Below, one piece after another: positions 31,396 through 33,928 of a stretch of DNA of 33,928 nucleotides. The notes below the pieces were generated by a model. It was given only the letters and a program-made list of their open reading frames with translations. It was not told the DNA's origin and ran no database searches. Source of the DNA: Campylobacteraceae bacterium (GTDB lineage: Bacteria > Campylobacterota > Campylobacteria > Campylobacterales > Sulfurovaceae); assembly GCA_027030605.1 (NCBI GenBank), contig JALVEV010000091.1:1-33928 (forward strand), given 5' to 3'. Made by a program: the position numbers and the translations under genes. Position 1 is the first letter of the stretch. Each line of letters opens with the position of its first letter.

Positions 31396-32476
31396 AGATA
31401 GAACCTACTCTCTTAAGATATTTAAAAATATCATCTTCTATTTGTGGAGATAGAGAGTATTTTTTAGCTAGAGATTGAAAGGTTTCATAATCTAGTGTCG
31501 ATTGATAACTCTGTTCAATCTCATCTCTTAGTGCTATCCAATTTGGTTTCCAAAGAGAGTTTGCCTCTCTCGTCTCTTCTAAGTAGTTATAGATTTTCTC
31601 ATTTATTGACTTATTACTTTTTTTGTCAAAACTATGGTAAACATCTATAATATTTTTAGATTTACTATAAGTTTTAAAGAAAGTCATCTTCTCTTGAATA
31701 TCATTATTCTTGCCATCTTCAATAATTAAAAATATTTTACTTTTTTTATAGTGTTCTGATAATAACTCCAAGATAGGAGGATTTAGACAACACTCTGTCT
31801 CTTTTAAAATTAATATAATGTATTCTAACTCTTGAGATAGTTTTTGATGTAAAATTTTATAGTTATTATCATACTCAATAGTAAATATATTTAACTTCAG
31901 TTCACTCTTTTTATTAGAGCTAAAACTGTTTATGAAATCTGATGAAAATGATTGAGGTATAAAAATAGTGATACGTTGTCTATTTAGTGCTATAAGTTGT
32001 TCAGGCTCTATTAATATAGAAGATTTTTCCTCTTTTTTTTCAATAACTAAAGGAGCTACAATCTCTTTAGTAGGATAGTTTTTAATTTTCTCTATTAACT
32101 TACTATCTAAAGGGTTTCCTTCAAGATAGATACCCTCTTGCTCGTCATCAGTTCTCTCCCAATAGATGGTTTTGTTTGAGTTGAATACCCAAAGAGGAAT
32201 TTTTTCTATTTTGTTAAATCTTAAATCAATAATTTTTAGTTTTTTTAAATCTTTTAAAGAGTCTATCTCTTTAATCTTATTTCCTGAAAGGTTCAATATC
32301 TCTAGGTTAACAAAGACAGATAGAGGAGGAAGATAGCTCAATTGACTGTCTGTTAATGAGAGTATTTTTAAAGATGAAAAGATTGTTGGGTCATAATCAA
32401 TCTTCGTATTCTCTTCAAAAATACGAATAGTCTCTTTAGTCTGCCTATGGAATAATTTTTTTAATTTTTTGAACAT
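31382..32476 (-). CDS. Leucine-rich-repeat protein with degenerate G-domain-like middle and COR-like C-terminus (Roco-like)
   Basis: 364 residues. About 35-125: three to four leucine-rich repeats (LKILSLTDSQLSYLPPL, LEILNLSGNKIKEI, LKIIDLRFNKIEKIP) and the cap IYLEGNPL. About 166-300: alternating strands and helices (RITIFIPQSF, LKLNIFTIEY, EYIILILKET, KIFLIIEDGK) that line up with a Ras-like G domain, but the P-loop GxxxxGKS and NKxD are absent. About 310-362: WIALRDEIEQ...YETFQSLAKKYSL...DDIFKYLKRVGSI resembles the first part of the COR domain of Roco proteins. No signal peptide; cytoplasmic. It directly abuts a roadblock/LC7 gene, the type of partner that regulates MglA/Roc GTPases. The Roco reading is inference from pattern, not a database hit. 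Confidence 0.7.
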   Translation of the reverse strand: MFKKLKKLFHRQTKETIRIFEENTKIDYDPTIFSSLKILSLTDSQLSYLPPLSVFVNLEILNLSGNKIKEIDSLKDLKKLKIIDLRFNKIEKIPLWVFNSNKTIYWERTDDEQEGIYLEGNPLDSKLIEKIKNYPTKEIVAPLVIEKKEEKSSILIEPEQLIALNRQRITIFIPQSFSSDFINSFSSNKKSELKLNIFTIEYDNNYKILHQKLSQELEYIILILKETECCLNPPILELLSEHYKKSKIFLIIEDGKNNDIQEKMTFFKTYSKSKNIIDVYHSFDKKSNKSINEKIYNYLEETREANSLWKPNWIALRDEIEQSYQSTLDYETFQSLAKKYSLSPQIEDDIFKYLKRVGSISTPF

Positions 32477-32818
32477 TTAATTATCTTTTTTTAATGCTTG
32501 TGCTAAGATAATTTTAGCTAAAGAGATGTTTCCTTGAGGATTAAAAATAGTAAAAATAGTCTGTTTTTGATTGCCATATATCAGGAAAATCATCCCCTCT
32601 TCATTCTCTGTCTCTAGCCGAATTAGATTAGAAAATCCAACATCTAAAGAGGCTTCATTTAATACTCTAAATGTATCATTAAATAGACTTGAAGCAAAAG
32701 CTAAATCAACCTTTTCATTCTCATCAATATAGATAATTTCTCCTGATTTATTCAATACTGCTGAACCTACATATCCATTAACCTCTTGAATATCGTGAAT
32801 TGTCTTTTCGATGTTCAT
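32477..32818 (-). CDS. Roadblock/LC7-like protein (MglB-like), copy 1
   Basis: 113 residues. Begins IEKTIHDIQEVNGYVGSAVL, then SGEIIYIDENEKV, a long central helix (ASSLFNDTFRVLNEAS), a beta pair (MIFLIYGNQKQTIFTIFN) and a final helix GNISLAKIILAQAL. This matches the roadblock dimer fold, which binds small GTPases. It is paralogous to the divergent gene at 33485 (both have I..DI..VNGY.G and ...N.(S/A)LAK(I/M)IL). The stop abuts the LRR gene start and GAGG lies 6-7 nt before its own ATG, so it is in one operon with PAS and LRR genes. Confidence 0.78.
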   Translation of the reverse strand: MNIEKTIHDIQEVNGYVGSAVLNKSGEIIYIDENEKVDLAFASSLFNDTFRVLNEASLDVGFSNLIRLETENEEGMIFLIYGNQKQTIFTIFNPQGNISLAKIILAQALKKDN

Positions 32819-32828
32819 CTCTTTCCTC

Positions 32829-33332
32829 TCAATATTGAATATTATGCATTATATCATTGTCTGATTGACTTTTATAGCGATTTTGTTCCATAAATTTTTT
32901 AAATAACTCTTCTGATGCTTCTACTCCATGACTCTTTTCAAGAGTTAACATCTGTTTATAGAGAGGCTCAATAATATCTTTAGCTTTATTTGAAATAGCA
33001 TGACGTGTTGAGACATAATTTCTTGCAGTCCCATCTTTGTTAAAAGAGGGGCGAATATAGGCAAAAACCCAATAAAACCTGTTGTTTGTTGCTCTGTTTT
33101 TAATAAAGCAGTAGACATCTTCTCTCTTTTTTAATCTCTCCCATAATATTTTAAAAATAGCCTTTGGCATATCTGGGTGTCGTATAATATTATGGTTTTC
33201 ACCAATTAATTTAGCAGAAGAGTATCCTGCAATCTTATAAAAAATAGGATTAGCATAGATAATAAAACCATCTAAATCAGTTTGAGATACAATAATATCA
33301 ACTGAAGTAAGTTTTCTCTCTTCCTCTAACAT
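32829..33332 (-). CDS. PAS-domain protein, Aer-like
   Basis: 167 residues. A single PAS domain (about 10-125) with SQTDLDGFIIYANPIFYKIAGYSSAKLIGENHNIIRHPDMP, a pattern shared with redox- or ligand-sensing PAS domains such as Aer, plus FYWVFAYIRP. The C-terminal about 40 residues are a helical tail (EPLYKQMLTLEKSHG). It lacks a kinase or output domain, so it must signal by contact. AAAAGG is 7 nt before the start. First gene of the operon with the roadblock and LRR proteins, 10 nt ahead of the former. Confidence 0.88.
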   Translation of the reverse strand: MLEEERKLTSVDIIVSQTDLDGFIIYANPIFYKIAGYSSAKLIGENHNIIRHPDMPKAIFKILWERLKKREDVYCFIKNRATNNRFYWVFAYIRPSFNKDGTARNYVSTRHAISNKAKDIIEPLYKQMLTLEKSHGVEASEELFKKFMEQNRYKSQSDNDIMHNIQY

Positions 33333-33352
33333 CTAATAACCTTTTACAATAA

Positions 33353-33440
33353 ATTATCATACTACAAATGATAATCTAAATTATATTAAAATAATATTAA
33401 TTAATATTATATTTATAATAAAGTTTTATTATGTTATACT
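33353..33440. promoter_or_regulatory. Divergent promoter region with two dyads (PAS operon / second roadblock gene)
   Basis: Dyad 1: ATTATCAT-N7-ATGATAAT (33353-33375); the minus-strand -10 TATGAT (33361-33356) lies inside its left arm. Dyad 2: a perfect 20-bp AT-only palindrome, ATAATATTAA followed by its complement (33391-33410). Plus-strand promoter: TTTATA (33412-33417), 17 bp, TATACT (33435-33440). The dyads are candidate operators for coordinated control of both directions; their regulator is unknown. Confidence 0.5.
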
Positions 33441-33484
33441 TTTTGATAGTTTTAAAATTATATTTAATAAATAAAGGTTGTAAA

Positions 33485-33853
33485 ATGATAAATGAATCTA
33501 TATTTGATGACATTAAACAGGTTAATGGCTATCTTGGTATTGGTATTAGTCAATATACAGGAGAGCTTCTTCTTTTTGACAAAGAGAATGAAAAGATAAA
33601 TTTAGAAGAGACATCCATTATCTTTAATGATTTATTTAGAAGTTCACACTCACTTTCTCAGAAACTATCTTTAGGAAGAACAGAAGTTATGGAGATTGTA
33701 ACAGAAAAGGCTAAAATATTAATGGCTTGTTCAGGAGAAAATTCCTCTGTACATATTCATGTTTTTGCTATTTTTAAAAATGATGGAAATGTAGCATTGG
33801 CAAAGATGATTTTACCTAAAATTTTAAATAAATCTGTCTCTGAACTATCTTAA
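33485..33853 (+). CDS. Roadblock/LC7-like protein, copy 2
   Basis: 122 residues from ATG at 33485, chosen because AAAGG is 7 nt upstream and the N-terminus then aligns with copy 1 (INESIFDDIKQVNGYLGIGI); an upstream in-frame ATG at 33431 lies inside the -10 box. Central helix SIIFNDLFRSSHSLSQ, strands VHIHVFAIF, final helix NVALAKMILPKIL. Divergent from the PAS-roadblock-LRR operon, and likely able to pair with copy 1 as a heterodimer (inference). Confidence 0.75.
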   Translation: MINESIFDDIKQVNGYLGIGISQYTGELLLFDKENEKINLEETSIIFNDLFRSSHSLSQKLSLGRTEVMEIVTEKAKILMACSGENSSVHIHVFAIFKNDGNVALAKMILPKILNKSVSELS

Positions 33854-33864
33854 CTCACTTTTTA

Positions 33865-33887
33865 CTGCAACTTCTAGCTAGTTGCAG
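33865..33887 (+). terminator. Stem-loop after the second roadblock gene
   Basis: CTGCAACT-N7-AGTTGCAG forms a perfect 8-bp stem 11 nt after the stop. Only a weak U-rich tract follows, so termination is plausible but not certain. Confidence 0.5.
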
Positions 33888-33928
33888 ATACTTCATAATC
33901 TAAAATTTATTCAAATATACAAGTAGAA

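Overview
This is an AT-rich chromosomal window, most likely from a Campylobacterota (epsilonproteobacterial) genome close to Sulfurovum or Sulfurimonas. The signs are a 7TMR-DISM/HisKA_2 histidine kinase, an rpsB-tsf pair of epsilonproteobacterial type, AAGGA ribosome-binding sites about 6 nt before starts, and T-rich promoters with clear TATAAT/TATACT -10 boxes but often weak -35 boxes. The genus call is inference. I see no tRNA, rRNA or CRISPR.

Layout. 1-5918 (minus): a sensor kinase and a PhoB/OmpR-type regulator (4-nt overlap) upstream of a very large modular lipoprotein cut by the left edge; its promoter has an 11-bp-period direct repeat that the regulator could bind. 6039-8296 (plus): rpsB-tsf, with a structured leader and an S2 carrying a helix-hairpin-helix tail. 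8392-9967 (plus): a LolD-type ATPase, a coupled 38-residue membrane protein and a secreted DUF2059-like protein. 9974-13183 (minus): an ABM/LsrG-like protein, a class II aldolase and LsrK, read as an autoinducer-2 processing operon with an aldolase where enteric bacteria use LsrF. A striking repeat array (11548-11707) lies inside it. 13244-16388: a DUF945 protein and a divergent EptA that seems to start at an ATT codon.

16402-20871: a MocR/PdxR-type regulator and a pyridoxamine-phosphate-oxidase-like gene that look like an old divergent pair, now split by a two-gene ATPase + RloB module (RloAB/AbiL-like, probable phage defence). The divergent promoter is duplicated on both sides of the insert. 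20977-22404: an AraC regulator and a secreted SnoaL-like protein. 22420-24123 (minus): arsenic operon DUF4395-arsC-arsR under a perfect ArsR-type operator; ArsC is fused to a Cys-containing domain and keeps the relic ribosome-binding site of that domain. 24296-25565: a NemR-like TetR regulator and an AhpD-like gene with paired operators.

25562-30394 (minus): late cobalamin genes cobQ, cbiB, threonine-phosphate decarboxylase and cobS, plus a Cys-rich protein overlapping cobS and a Met-rich heptad-repeat secreted protein. 30448-31395 (plus): an SppA-type protease. 31382-33853: a PAS protein, a roadblock/LC7 protein and a leucine-rich-repeat protein with a degenerate G-domain-like middle and a COR-like end, facing a second divergent roadblock protein. 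This looks like a reduced Roco/MglB-type signalling module and is the most novel system here.

Across the window there is a family of short GTAG-led hairpins (REP-like): after tsf, in the lsrK operon array, and as identical 22-bp copies inside the aldolase and cbiB reading frames. A second family with a GGCTTTAGCC core lies inside the MocR gene and downstream of tetR.
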